Shown one piece after another: positions 1-7,485 of a stretch of DNA of 51,255 bases. Within the stretch, counting starts at the first letter, position 1, and every line of letters begins with the position of its first letter. The DNA lies in NCBI RefSeq assembly GCF_011044995.1, contig NZ_JAAKZW010000025.1, positions 1 to 51,255 on the forward strand, given 5' to 3'. Source of the DNA: Streptomyces mesophilus (GTDB lineage: Bacteria; Actinomycetota; Actinomycetes; Streptomycetales; Streptomycetaceae). Both the position numbers and the translations under genes were made by a program. The notes under the pieces are model-generated. The model was not told where the DNA came from and did no database searches. It was given only the letters and a program-made list of their open reading frames with translations.

Positions 1-1
1 T

Positions 2-409
2 CAGAGCCAGCCCGCGCGCCCCGCACCACCCGCGTACCCCGGTGGCTCGACGCCGTACGACACGGCCGCGAGCTCCACGTACGACACGGCCGCGCCCCCC
101 ACGTACGACACCGGCCCGGTCCCGACGTACGACCCGGGTCTCGCCGAGCCCGGCACGGACCCCGCCGCGCCCTTCGTCCCCGCCGCACCGGTCATGCCCG
201 CCCAGAGCAGCGACCCCCCGTACTACGTGACCAGCGACCCCTACGACACGGGCTCGACCCCCACGTACGGCTCGGGCCCCATCTCCCCGTACGACACCGG
301 CCAGACGCCCTTGTACGAGGCACCGACCGAACCGATCCCGAACCCCTTCGAGGCCCCGGCCGCGGGTGAGCCCTGGTCCGCGCCCGGTACCGCGGGAGGC
401 CGTCGTTGA
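2..409 (+). CDS. C-terminal fragment of a Pro/Tyr/Asp/Thr-rich repeat protein (5' truncated by window)
   Basis: The frame is open from the first codon of the window to a TGA at 407-409. The visible ~135 residues are low complexity, rich in Pro, Tyr, Thr, Asp and Ala, with recurring Tyr-Asp-Thr (YDT) steps such as STYDTA, PTYDTG and SPYDTG. No enzyme motif is visible, so this looks like a disordered tail of a larger protein. The stop overlaps the TTG start of the next gene by four bases (TTGA), and a GGAGG Shine-Dalgarno for that gene lies inside this one, so the two are translationally coupled. The function of the missing N-terminal part cannot be read here. A membrane redox partner of the downstream NuoF-like protein would fit the context but is only inference. 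Confidence 0.7.
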   Translation, partial: QSQPARPAPPAYPGGSTPYDTAASSTYDTAAPPTYDTGPVPTYDPGLAEPGTDPAAPFVPAAPVMPAQSSDPPYYVTSDPYDTGSTPTYGSGPISPYDTGQTPLYEAPTEPIPNPFEAPAAGEPWSAPGTAGGRR

Positions 410-1995
410 ACGCACCGCTGCCCGACGTCCCCGAGGTCCGCGTCGTCGGACTGCCCCAGCTCACCTCGGGGTTCGACCTCGTGGAACGGCTCGACCTGGC
501 GATGCACCTCAAGGTGCACGGGCCCCTGGAACCCATCGGCGGCGAGCGCCTCGCCCAGCTCGCCGACGACGTCTGTCTGCGCGGCCGCGGCGGCGCGGGC
601 TTCCCCTTCGCCAGAAAGCTGCGGGCCGTCGCCGACGCGGCGATCAAGCGGGGTGTACGGCCGGTGGTGGTCGTCAACGGCAGCGAGGACGAGCCCGCCT
701 GCCGCAAGGACACCGTCCTGATCAACCGCGCCCCGCATCTGATCCTCGACGGCGCCCTGCTCGCGGCCGAGGCGCTCGGCGCCCGCACCCTGGTCGTCGG
801 CGTGACCCGTGACTCGACCGAGTCGTCGATGACCGCCGCGCTCGCCGAGCGCGGCCTGTCCAACCGCCGCAGCGCCGCTCTGCGCGCCCGCGTCCAGCGC
901 AACCCCGAGCGCATGGTCACCGGCGAGGCCTCGGCCCTGATCCGCTCCATCGACGGCGGACCCGCGCTGCCGCCGGGCCGCCGGGTGCGCGCCGCCGAGT
1001 CGGGTGTCGGCGGTGCGCCGACCCTGCTGTCCAACGCCGAGACCTTCGCGCAGCTCGCGATCGCCGCCCGTATCGGCCCGTCGCGCTACCGGGGCACGGG
1101 CCTGTACGACGAGCCCGGCACCGTGCTCCTGACCGTCTCCGGAGCGGTCGCGCGCCCGATGGTGATCGAGGTGCCGACGGGTGTCCCGCTCCGTTACGTC
1201 CTGCAGCTCGCCGGCGCTCCCCCGCTCCCCCAGGGCGTGCTGACCGGCGGCTATCACGGCAGCTGGCTGAACGCGATCGCCTCGCACGACGCGGTGGTGT
1301 CGCGGGCGTCCCTCGAGGCGCTCGGCGGAGCGCTCGGCGCGGGCGCGATCCTGCCGATCGGGCAGGAGACCTGCGCGCTCGGCGAGGGACTGCGCGTCGC
1401 CCAGTGGCTGGCCGACGAGAGCGCGGGCCAGTGCGGTCCCTGCCGTCTCGGCCTGCCGGCGGCGGCCGGCGGTCTCGCGGACGTCCTGAACGGCGGCGGC
1501 CCCACGGCCCTGGAGGCGCTGCGCGAGATCACCCGCGCCGTGAAGGGACGTGGCGCCTGCAAGCACCCCGACGGTTCGGCCCGTTTCATCGCCTCGACGC
1601 TCACGGCGTTCAAGGACGACCTCGCGATGCACGTCCTGAGCGGCGGCTGCGGCCGCGAGACCCGCGGGGTGCTGCCGCTGCCCGTGCCGGGGCTGACCGA
1701 TCCGGGCGCACCGAGCGGTGAACGTCTGGTCGTCGACTGGACCCTGTGCCAGGGCCACGGCCTGTGCGCCGATGTCGTACCGGAACTGATCACCCTCGGC
1801 CCGGACGGCTTCCCCACGGTCTCCGACGCGGGCGTCCCGCTGGCCCTGCGCGGCCGCGCCCAGCGCGCGGTACGCCGCTGCCCGGCCCTCGCCCTGCGCC
1901 TGGAACGCACAGGGGACCAGCTCCCCGCCCCGCCCCGCCGCGCGGCCCTGCCGAGCGCACCGGGACGCAAGGCGCTGGGGAGCGGCTGGAGTTGA
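406..1995 (+). CDS. NuoF-like flavin/Fe-S protein fused to a CxxHxxC ferredoxin
   Basis: This 529-residue protein resembles the NADH/FMN-binding subunit NuoF. An LRGRGGAGFPFARK glycine-rich flavin loop lies near residue 60 and an NGSEDEPACRKD segment near 100, followed by a SLBB-like region. The cluster loop reads SAGQCGPCRLG (Cys343, Cys346), with a further Cys385. The first of the four NuoF cluster cysteines is Ala340. A C-terminal ferredoxin (about 435-500) has Cys448-x2-His451-x2-Cys454 and Cys492-Pro, the pattern of actinobacterial CxxHxxC ferredoxins. The TTG start at 406 is chosen because GGAGG lies 7 bases upstream and the previous gene stops within it. The rest of complex I is absent, so this is probably a stand-alone electron-transfer protein rather than respiratory NuoF. 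The electron donor and acceptor are unknown. Confidence 0.88.
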   Translation: MNAPLPDVPEVRVVGLPQLTSGFDLVERLDLAMHLKVHGPLEPIGGERLAQLADDVCLRGRGGAGFPFARKLRAVADAAIKRGVRPVVVVNGSEDEPACRKDTVLINRAPHLILDGALLAAEALGARTLVVGVTRDSTESSMTAALAERGLSNRRSAALRARVQRNPERMVTGEASALIRSIDGGPALPPGRRVRAAESGVGGAPTLLSNAETFAQLAIAARIGPSRYRGTGLYDEPGTVLLTVSGAVARPMVIEVPTGVPLRYVLQLAGAPPLPQGVLTGGYHGSWLNAIASHDAVVSRASLEALGGALGAGAILPIGQETCALGEGLRVAQWLADESAGQCGPCRLGLPAAAGGLADVLNGGGPTALEALREITRAVKGRGACKHPDGSARFIASTLTAFKDDLAMHVLSGGCGRETRGVLPLPVPGLTDPGAPSGERLVVDWTLCQGHGLCADVVPELITLGPDGFPTVSDAGVPLALRGRAQRAVRRCPALALRLERTGDQLPAPPRRAALPSAPGRKALGSGWS

Positions 1996-2035
1996 GGGCG
2001 CCGGCCCCTCCGCTGGGAGTCGCGGGCATACGAAA

Positions 2036-2062
2036 GCGGGCCACCCGATCCGGGTGGCCCGC
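2036..2062. terminator. Bidirectional hairpin terminator
   Basis: A perfect 11-bp stem (2036-2046 with 2052-2062) encloses a 5-base loop. It lies between the plus-strand NuoF-like gene and the minus-strand tRNA-Ala gene, so it can serve both. Confidence 0.8.
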
Positions 2063-2070
2063 CTTCTTCG

Positions 2071-2149
2071 TGTGGAGCTAAGGAGAATTGAACTCCTGAC
2101 CTCCTGCATGCCATGCAGGCGCTCTACCAACTGAGCTATAGCCCCTTGC
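2071..2149. repeat. 79-bp direct repeat containing tRNA-Ala, unit 1 (partner 6645-6723)
   Basis: The tRNA gene plus two bases beyond its 3' end and four beyond its 5' end are identical to 6645-6723. The flanks diverge immediately outside, so only the tRNA itself is duplicated. Confidence 0.9.
2073..2145 (-). tRNA. tRNA-Ala, anticodon GGC (copy 1)
   Basis: A 73-nt cloverleaf can be folded by eye. It has acceptor GGGGCTA/TAGCTCC with discriminator A, a D-loop AGTTGGTA, an anticodon stem CCTGC/GCAGG around loop ATGGCAT (anticodon GGC), variable region AGGTC and a T-loop TTCAATT. CCA is not encoded. It is identical to the copy at 6647-6719. Confidence 0.97.
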
Positions 2150-2293
2150 TTGGTGTTCGCCCGGCTTTCCTTGCGGTTTCCCGTGGCGACGTCGACAACA
2201 GTACACGGTCACCCCGGTGCTCCACCAAATCGTTTGTCGCGGCCATGATCGTCCGCCGGGAGAAGGGTTCCGCAGCCGGTAACGTCGGTCGGC

Positions 2294-3655
2294 GTGACCA
2301 TCCTGGGACGAACCGCCGCGCGAGCCGATGACGATCTGCACAAGGACGCAAGACGCCCTCTGCTGCTCGCAGCGCTCGTGTGCCTGGTCTCGTTCACGGC
2401 GTTCTGGATCACCCAGCGCCTGGCCGGCGTGACCCTCCTCGACGTGATGGTCTACCGCGCCGAGGGCTGGACGGTCCGCAACGGCGGCGACCTGTACGCG
2501 ATGCAGGCCACGGTCTCCAACCTCCCCACCACGTACCCGCCCTTCGCCGCCCTGCTCTTCACGCCGCTCACCCTGCTCGGCGTACCGGAGATGCGGACCT
2601 TCGCGACCGGCTTCAACCTGCTGCTCGTCCTGGCCCTCGTCTATCTGGCGCTGCGGCTCATCGGTATCGAGGACCGCGCCAAGCGCCTCGCACCGGCCCT
2701 GCTCATCGCCGCCGGCCTCGTGTGGTGCGAACCCGTGTGGACCACGCTGCGCTACGGGCAGATCAACCTGCTGCTCGCGGTGTTCGTGCTGTGGGACCTC
2801 ACCCGCCGCAAGGAGAACCGCTGGGCGGGCATCGGGATCGGTCTCGCCGCCGCGATCAAGCTGACGCCCGCGCTGTTCGCCGTGCTGCTGGCGCTCGCGG
2901 GCATCGTCGTGGCGGTACGCCGGGTGCGGGCCGCGCAGCCGTGGTGGAACCCGCACCTGCGCCGGGCAGCCACCGCCACCTGCACGTTCCTAGCGGTCAC
3001 CGTGGCGTCCGCGGTCGTGCTGCCGTACGACTCGAAGCGCTTCTGGACGGAGATGGTCTTCTCCGCGAGCCGCCCGGGCCAGGCCGAGGACACCGCGAAC
3101 CAGTCGCTGCGCGGCGTGCTCGCCCGTCTCCTGGGCACCACCGACCCGGGCCTGTGGTGGGTGCTCGTGGCGGGCGTGGTGGCGCTCTTCGGCCTTGCGG
3201 TGGCGGTGAGTTCGCTGGTCGAAGGCCGTACGGCATGGGCGGTCACCGCCTGCGCCGTGACCGCTCTGCTGATCAGTCCGGTGTCCTGGTCGCATCACTG
3301 GGTGTGGATCGTGCCCGTCCTGATGCTGCTGGCCACCGAGGCCCGCGGACGCGCACTCAAGACTGCGACCGCGGCAACGGCCCTGATCTTCTACTCGTAC
3401 TCGCTGTGGTGGGTCCCGCACGCCGGCACCAGCGCCACGGTGCGGCCCGAACTCGACCAGAACGCGGGGGAATTCCTGCTCTCGGCCGGCTATGCGCTGG
3501 CCGGTCTGGGGTTCCTCGCGCTGGCGGCTCTACGGGTACGGGGCGCCGCGAAGAACGCCCCGAAGGTCCCCGCTCAGAGCACCGGACCTCAGAGCACCGG
3601 ACCTCAGAGCAGCGGCCCTCGGAGCAGCGAGCCTCAGGCCGTCGCGAACGAGTAG
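2294..3655 (+). CDS. GT87 (DUF2029) polyprenol-phosphate-sugar membrane glycosyltransferase
   Basis: This 453-residue polytopic protein has about ten hydrophobic segments, the first at residues 22-40. The early loop holds Asp50 in LLDVMVYRAEGW, followed by GGDLYAM and TTYPPFAALLF. Those are the signature features of GT-C enzymes of the GT87/DUF2029 family (PimE-like alpha-1,2-mannosyltransferases), which use polyprenyl-phosphate sugars on the outer face of the membrane. The acceptor cannot be deduced. The start is GTG at 2294 with only a weak Shine-Dalgarno. The C-terminus carries four copies of a 15-bp unit (QSTGP, QSTGP, QSSGP, RSSEP), and its last 22 bases overlap the convergent zinc-ribbon gene on the other strand. 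Confidence 0.88.
   Translation: MTILGRTAARADDDLHKDARRPLLLAALVCLVSFTAFWITQRLAGVTLLDVMVYRAEGWTVRNGGDLYAMQATVSNLPTTYPPFAALLFTPLTLLGVPEMRTFATGFNLLLVLALVYLALRLIGIEDRAKRLAPALLIAAGLVWCEPVWTTLRYGQINLLLAVFVLWDLTRRKENRWAGIGIGLAAAIKLTPALFAVLLALAGIVVAVRRVRAAQPWWNPHLRRAATATCTFLAVTVASAVVLPYDSKRFWTEMVFSASRPGQAEDTANQSLRGVLARLLGTTDPGLWWVLVAGVVALFGLAVAVSSLVEGRTAWAVTACAVTALLISPVSWSHHWVWIVPVLMLLATEARGRALKTATAATALIFYSYSLWWVPHAGTSATVRPELDQNAGEFLLSAGYALAGLGFLALAALRVRGAAKNAPKVPAQSTGPQSTGPQSSGPRSSEPQAVANE
3574..3633 (+). repeat. Four-copy 15-bp in-frame tandem repeat
   Basis: Four consecutive 15-bp units encode QSTGP, QSTGP, QSSGP and RSSEP at the end of the GT87 gene. The first two are identical and the later two have diverged. 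Copy number is likely to vary between strains. Confidence 0.85.
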
Positions 3656-3867
3656 AAGCGCTTCAGGGTGCAGTGCTCGTCGAGCAGCCGTCCGTAGATC
3701 GGCTCCCCCTCGAGTTCACGGTAGGTCTCGATGGGGTCGCCCTTTATGATCAGCGCCCGCGCGCACTCCTCGCACCAGTATTGGTAGTCGGGGTTGACCG
3801 GTTCCATGTCGCGGACGATCGGCGTACCGCTGCCGCACCAGTCGCACTTCCTCCTGTGTGCCCCCAT
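3634..3867 (-). CDS. Small zinc-ribbon protein (77 aa)
   Basis: This 77-residue soluble protein has two Cys-x2-Cys pairs, CDWC near residue 8 and CEEC near residue 32. They should bind one zinc ion. The remainder is acidic and has no catalytic motif. It starts with ATG at 3867, three bases after the stop of the other zinc-ribbon gene, so the two form a two-gene unit. Its end overlaps the last 22 bases of the convergent GT87 gene. The function is unknown; nucleic-acid or protein binding is typical of such ribbons but not shown here. Confidence 0.8.
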   Translation of the reverse strand: MGAHRRKCDWCGSGTPIVRDMEPVNPDYQYWCEECARALIIKGDPIETYRELEGEPIYGRLLDEHCTLKRFYSFATA

Positions 3868-3870
3868 CGA

Positions 3871-4068
3871 TCAGCTCCAGCTGTGGCCGCAGGCCGTGCA
3901 CACGTAGGAGATCCCGCCGTTGTCGCCGAGCACCTGGGCGACATGGGTGGAACCGCAGGACGGACAGATGAGGGAGATCGGTACAGGGGTGGTGGGGAGC
4001 TGCTCGCAGCCCTGGGTCTCGGCCACGTCGAGGAGGTCGCCGTCCTCCTCGAGGCTGCTCCCAGGCAT
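3871..4068 (-). CDS. Small C-terminal zinc-ribbon protein (65 aa)
   Basis: The C-terminal half forms a compact zinc ribbon: CPSCGS, then about 18 residues, then CTACGHSW at the very end. This fold resembles the terminal ribbon of transcription elongation factors. The N-terminal 30 residues are acidic and probably disordered. The ATG at 4068 is preferred over an upstream GTG (4131) because GGGAGAAG lies a few bases ahead of it. It is directly followed by the second zinc-ribbon gene. I do not recognise a specific function. Confidence 0.78.
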   Translation of the reverse strand: MPGSSLEEDGDLLDVAETQGCEQLPTTPVPISLICPSCGSTHVAQVLGDNGGISYVCTACGHSWS

Positions 4069-4146
4069 CGTGCTTCTCCCTCCCGTGGGACCGCCGTCGT
4101 CCCCCGATCCCGGCCCGCTCGATTGTGCCACGGTCGTCCGGATGGG

Positions 4147-5577
4147 TCAGCGACGCGCGCGTACCAGTCCGGACACGGCGCCGATCAAGGCGGCCCCGGC
4201 CAGCGCGTATGCGGTGATGAGGAGGGCGTCCGCGGATTCCTGGGCGCCGCCGAGGGGCCGGCTCAGGAAAACGGTGCCGAACACCGCCACCCCGGACAGC
4301 TGGCCGAGCTGCAGCACCGTGGTGAGCAGTCCGCTGGCGTCCGCGGCGTCCTCGGGCCGTACGGTCGCCAGGGCGCGCGTGAAGGTCGGACTGTACGCGA
4401 GCGACATCCCGGCGCCGCCGGCGGCGAACGCCGCCCAGAGCCCGACTCCGCCGCTGCCCCCGTCGCGCAGCGCGAGCCCGAGCGCGAGCGTCCCGGCCGC
4501 GGTCAGCGCGAACCCGCCCGGAACCAGCGCCCGTTGGAGCGCAGCGGGCCACTTGCGCCAGGTGAGACCGATCACCCCGAAGAGCACCGCACCGGGCGCG
4601 AAGGTGAGCCCCGTGCGCAGCGCGCTCTGCCCGAGCCCGCCCTGCAGATGCAGCGCGAGCACGAACATCAGGCCGGCGTTCCCCGCCATCACCAGGGCGA
4701 TCCGCACCACCGCGAGCCCCATCCCGGGCACCCTCAGCACCTGCGGCGCGATCAGCGGGGCGCCGCCGCGGCGGGCCAGCCTCTTCTCGTACGAGGCGAA
4801 GAGGGCGAGCAGCACGGCGCTCGCGGCGAGCGAGAGCCAGGCCCACAGCGGCCAGTCCTGCTCCTGCCCGAGCACCAGGGGGACGGTGAACAGCGATACG
4901 GCGCCGGCGAGCAGCAGCAGCCCGGGCAGATCGAAACCGCGCGTACGGGACGAGGGTCCGTCGGCGGGCAGGACGCGCGGGCCGAGCACCAACAGGGCGA
5001 TTCCCACCGGCACGTTGACGAGGAACACCGGCCGCCACGTCGCGCCGAACAGGTCCGCGCTGACCAGCACACCGCCGAGCACCTGCCCGGCCGCCGCACC
5101 GCCCGCCAGGACCGCCGCGTACACACCGAGGGCACGCGCCCGCGCTTCACCGGCGAAGGTGCGCTGGATCAGGCTGAGCACCTGCGGGATCATCACGGCC
5201 GCGCCCGCGCCCTGTGCGAGCCGGAAGCCGATGAGCTGGCCGGTGCTCTGGGCCAGGCCGCAGGCCAGCGAGGCGACCGTGAACAGGGCGAGCCCTGCCA
5301 GATACATCCGCCGGTGCCCGAACCGGTGACCGAGCCGCGCCCCGGTGATCAGGAGTACCGCGTACGCGATCGTGTAGCCGGCCACCACGAGCTGCAGCCC
5401 GGCGCCGCTCGCGCCGAGCTCGGTACGGACCGTGGGGGCGGCGACATTGACGATGAAGACATCGAGCAGGGCCATGAACTGGGCCGCGAGCACCACCGCG
5501 AGCAGCCGTCCGGGACGGACGGCAGGGTGGTTGTCGGTCCCTGGCGGTTTACTGGGATGTGCGGTTGTCGTCGTCAT
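4147..5577 (-). CDS. MFS drug/metabolite exporter, DHA2 (14-TMS) type
   Basis: This 476-residue protein has about fourteen hydrophobic segments. The first helix carries LLDVFIVNVAAPTV, typical of DHA2 drug:H+ antiporters. The loop between helices 2 and 3 has GARLGHRFGHRRMYLAG (motif A), and helix 5 has a Gly-rich AGGAAAGQVLGGVL (antiporter motif C). The chosen ATG (5577) begins MTTTTAHP, directly before the first hydrophobic helix. An upstream in-frame extension overlaps the divergent regulator and is rejected. It is transcribed divergently from an MmyB-type regulator across a 94-bp gap, so it is probably controlled by it. The substrate cannot be predicted. Confidence 0.92.
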   Translation of the reverse strand: MTTTTAHPSKPPGTDNHPAVRPGRLLAVVLAAQFMALLDVFIVNVAAPTVRTELGASGAGLQLVVAGYTIAYAVLLITGARLGHRFGHRRMYLAGLALFTVASLACGLAQSTGQLIGFRLAQGAGAAVMIPQVLSLIQRTFAGEARARALGVYAAVLAGGAAAGQVLGGVLVSADLFGATWRPVFLVNVPVGIALLVLGPRVLPADGPSSRTRGFDLPGLLLLAGAVSLFTVPLVLGQEQDWPLWAWLSLAASAVLLALFASYEKRLARRGGAPLIAPQVLRVPGMGLAVVRIALVMAGNAGLMFVLALHLQGGLGQSALRTGLTFAPGAVLFGVIGLTWRKWPAALQRALVPGGFALTAAGTLALGLALRDGGSGGVGLWAAFAAGGAGMSLAYSPTFTRALATVRPEDAADASGLLTTVLQLGQLSGVAVFGTVFLSRPLGGAQESADALLITAYALAGAALIGAVSGLVRARR

Positions 5578-5602
5578 GCCACCGAGCGTGACGGCGCGGC
5601 GG

Positions 5603-5633
5603 TACGGGTAACGAGAGCCCGCCGATACGGGTA
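5603..5633. promoter_or_regulatory. Direct repeats TACGGGTA in the exporter/regulator divergent promoter region
   Basis: Two copies of TACGGGTA (5603-5610 and 5626-5633) lie 23 bp apart, start to start, in the only intergenic space between the divergent MFS and MmyB genes. The spacing is near two helical turns, as expected for binding sites of a dimeric regulator. This is positional inference only. Confidence 0.35.
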
Positions 5634-5671
5634 CTGACAGCACCTGGCAGGCCCGGCGGAGTGGCTCGACC

Positions 5672-6553
5672 ATGGGGGACGTGACGACTTTGGCGACGGA
5701 ACACAGGACGGGCCGCAGACGCCCGGAGCTGGCGGCCTTTCTGCGCAGCCGCCGTGCGCGGGTGACACCGGCCGACGTCGGCATGCCCGGAGGCCTGCGC
5801 CGCCGCACGCCCGGGCTGCGCCGCGAGGAGGTCGCGCAGCTCTCCGGAGTCGGTGTGACCTGGTACACGTGGCTGGAGCAGGGCCGCCCGATCAACGCGT
5901 CGGGCCAGGTCCTCGACGCGGTCGCCCGCACCCTGCGCCTGGACCGCTCGGAGCGCGAGCACCTGTACCACCTGGCCGAGGTGCCGCTCGCGCCCGACGC
6001 CGAGGACCTGGCGGCCGGCCTTCCCGAGGTGGACGCCGAGATCCAGGACATCATCGACGCCCTCGACCCCCGGCCGGCGGTGGTCTACAACGCGCGCTAC
6101 GACATGCTCGCGACGAACTCCGCGTACCGCGATCTCTTCTTCGTCCCGGCGATGAACGCGACCGGGCGCCCCAATGTGCTGTGGGCGCTGTTCACGGTCG
6201 GCGACGAGGACTGTCCCGTGGTGTTCCGCGAGACCGAACTGCCGCTGATGGTGGCCCAGTTGCGCAGTGCGTACGGGCGGCATGTGGGCGAGCCGGTATG
6301 GGAGGCGTTCATCGGCGACCTGTCGGCGGCCAGCCCGTTCTTCACGCGGCTGTGGGCGAGCGGCGACGTGGTCCCGCCGGGCCCGCGGGTGAAGACCTTC
6401 CGGCACCGGGCGGTGGGCGAGATACGTATGACGTCCGTCTCGCTCTCCATCAACGGCATGCCGGACTGCCGCATCGTGGCGTACTCACCGGCGGACGAGG
6501 TGAGTACGCAGCGGCTCGCCGCGGTCCGCGCCCAGTGCTGCCCGCCTGCGTAG
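5672..6553 (+). CDS. XRE-family regulator with MmyB-like ligand-binding domain
   Basis: This 293-residue protein has an N-terminal helix-turn-helix (about 15-90) with the family hallmark GLRREEVA, followed by WYTWLEQGR. The C-terminal half (about 105-280) matches the MmyB-like PAS-fold domain, with VVYNARYDMLATN-type and LSAASPFF-type segments. In studied members this domain binds fatty-acid-like ligands. The ATG at 5672 is used. It is divergent from the MFS exporter, the classical arrangement for a local regulator of an efflux pump. No other target is apparent. Confidence 0.9.
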   Translation: MGDVTTLATEHRTGRRRPELAAFLRSRRARVTPADVGMPGGLRRRTPGLRREEVAQLSGVGVTWYTWLEQGRPINASGQVLDAVARTLRLDRSEREHLYHLAEVPLAPDAEDLAAGLPEVDAEIQDIIDALDPRPAVVYNARYDMLATNSAYRDLFFVPAMNATGRPNVLWALFTVGDEDCPVVFRETELPLMVAQLRSAYGRHVGEPVWEAFIGDLSAASPFFTRLWASGDVVPPGPRVKTFRHRAVGEIRMTSVSLSINGMPDCRIVAYSPADEVSTQRLAAVRAQCCPPA

Positions 6554-6565
6554 GTCGCCTTCGTA

Positions 6566-6610
6566 TCCCGGAACGAGAAGTCCCGGAACGACAAGTCCCG
6601 TAACGCAGAA
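6566..6610 (+). repeat. Three-copy 15-bp tandem repeat
   Basis: Units at 6566-6580, 6581-6595 and 6596-6610 share TCCCGGAACGACAAG with few changes. They lie between the regulator stop and the tRNA-Ala terminator and do not encode anything visible. Confidence 0.7.
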
Positions 6611-6637
6611 ATCCCGCCCTCTGACGAGGACGGGATT
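6610..6637. terminator. Hairpin terminator of tRNA-Ala copy 2
   Basis: AATCCCG pairs with CGGGATT and an inner CCTC pairs with GAGG, with one mismatch between them and a 4-base loop. It sits just downstream of the minus-strand tRNA gene and after the plus-strand regulator. Confidence 0.65.
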
Positions 6638-6644
6638 CGCGTGA

Positions 6645-6723
6645 TGTGGAGCTAAGGAGAATTGAACTCCTGACCTCCTGCATGCCATGCAGGCGCTCTA
6701 CCAACTGAGCTATAGCCCCTTGC
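6645..6723. repeat. 79-bp direct repeat containing tRNA-Ala, unit 2
   Basis: Identical to 2071-2149. The copies lie 4.57 kb apart in the same orientation and could recombine to delete the genes between them. Confidence 0.9.
6647..6719 (-). tRNA. tRNA-Ala, anticodon GGC (copy 2)
   Basis: The sequence is identical over 73 nt to the copy at 2073-2145, with the same orientation and no encoded CCA. The anticodon loop ATGGCAT gives GGC. Confidence 0.97.
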
Positions 6724-6754
6724 GTTCTTCCCGCTCGGCGGGCGAACAAGAAGA

Positions 6755-6785
6755 ACTTTAGCTGGTGACCAGCCGGAAAGTGAAA
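6755..6785 (-). promoter_or_regulatory. Candidate promoter of tRNA-Ala copy 2
   Basis: On the minus strand TTTCAC (6785-6780) and TAAAGT (6760-6755) are spaced by 19 bases. Transcription would begin about 30 bases before the tRNA 5' end. The spacing is long, so this is tentative. Confidence 0.3.
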
Positions 6786-6816
6786 TCCGCTTCCCAGGCC
6801 CTCTGACCAGCAAGGC

Positions 6817-7485
6817 TCAGGTGTCGTCGCCGAGCACCGGCTCCGGCAGCGTGCCCGCATTGTGCTCGAGCAGACGCCAGCCGCGGGCGCCCTCGCCGAG
6901 GACGGACCAGCAGCAGTTGGAGAGGCCGCCGAGGCCTTCCCAGAGATACGAGTCGAGGCCGAGCAGCCGGCCGATCGTGGTGCGGATCGTGCCACCGTGA
7001 CTGACCACCACGAGCGTCCCGCCGTCGGGCAGCTTGTCGGCATGGCGCAGCACCACGGGCGCGGCACGGTCGGCGACCTCGGTCTCCAGCTCGCCGCCGC
7101 CGCGGCGCACGGACTCGCCGCGCTTCCACGCGGCGTACTCCTCGCCGTACGTGGCCAGGATCTCGTCGTGGGTCAGCCCCTGCCAGGCGCCCGCGAAGGT
7201 CTCCCGCAGGGCCTCCTCGTACGTCACCTCGAGCCCGGTCAGCTTCGCCAGCTCACCCGCCGTGGTGGCGGCGCGGCTCAGGTCGGAGGCGACGATCGCG
7301 TCCGGCTTGAGGGAGGCGAGCAGCCGGGCGGCCCGGGCGGCCTGGGCGACACCCTCGGCGGTGAGCCCGATGTCCGTGGTGCCCTGGAAGCGGCGCTCCA
7401 GGTTCCAGGACGTCTGGCCGTGCCGCCACAGGATGATCCGCCGGTTGCGACCGCCCGGGTTGTTGAGGACCGAGGGGACGGTCAT
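6817..7485 (-). CDS. Histidine phosphatase superfamily protein (phosphoglycerate-mutase-like, GpgP-type context)
   Basis: This 222-residue protein has LWRHGQTSWN near residue 20 (the phosphohistidine-forming RHG motif), an ASDLSRAATTA segment, a Glu in ALRETFAGAWQG, and a second catalytic His in VVVSHGGTIR. That is a complete branch-1 histidine phosphatase core. The ATG at 7485 overlaps the stop of rsfS (ATGA), so it is translationally coupled. In mycobacteria the gene next to rsfS and nadD (Rv2419c) encodes glucosyl-3-phosphoglycerate phosphatase. The same neighbourhood suggests, but does not prove, a similar sugar-phosphate substrate here. A longer upstream in-frame start lies inside rsfS and is rejected. 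Confidence 0.9.
   Translation of the reverse strand: MTVPSVLNNPGGRNRRIILWRHGQTSWNLERRFQGTTDIGLTAEGVAQAARAARLLASLKPDAIVASDLSRAATTAGELAKLTGLEVTYEEALRETFAGAWQGLTHDEILATYGEEYAAWKRGESVRRGGGELETEVADRAAPVVLRHADKLPDGGTLVVVSHGGTIRTTIGRLLGLDSYLWEGLGGLSNCCWSVLGEGARGWRLLEHNAGTLPEPVLGDDT

Noticed and set aside
406..1995. Respiratory complex I NuoF
   Set aside because: No other nuo genes adjoin it, a cluster ligand is missing, and a ferredoxin is fused at the end.
241..2130. A 629-codon minus-strand open frame over the NuoF-like gene
   Set aside because: It runs through the tRNA-Ala gene and shows only Arg/Ala/Gly-rich shadow composition.
4069..4131. 21-codon N-terminal extension of the zinc-ribbon protein
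   Set aside because: The GTG at 4131 lacks a Shine-Dalgarno, whereas the ATG at 4068 has one at the right distance.
2380..5637. A 1085-codon plus-strand frame over GT87 and MFS genes
   Set aside because: It overlaps real genes on both strands and has no recognisable domain.
2071..6723. Integrative element flanked by tRNA attachment sites
   Set aside because: No integrase, excisionase, replication or transfer gene lies between the repeats, and both repeats are complete tRNA genes rather than one tRNA and a partial att copy.
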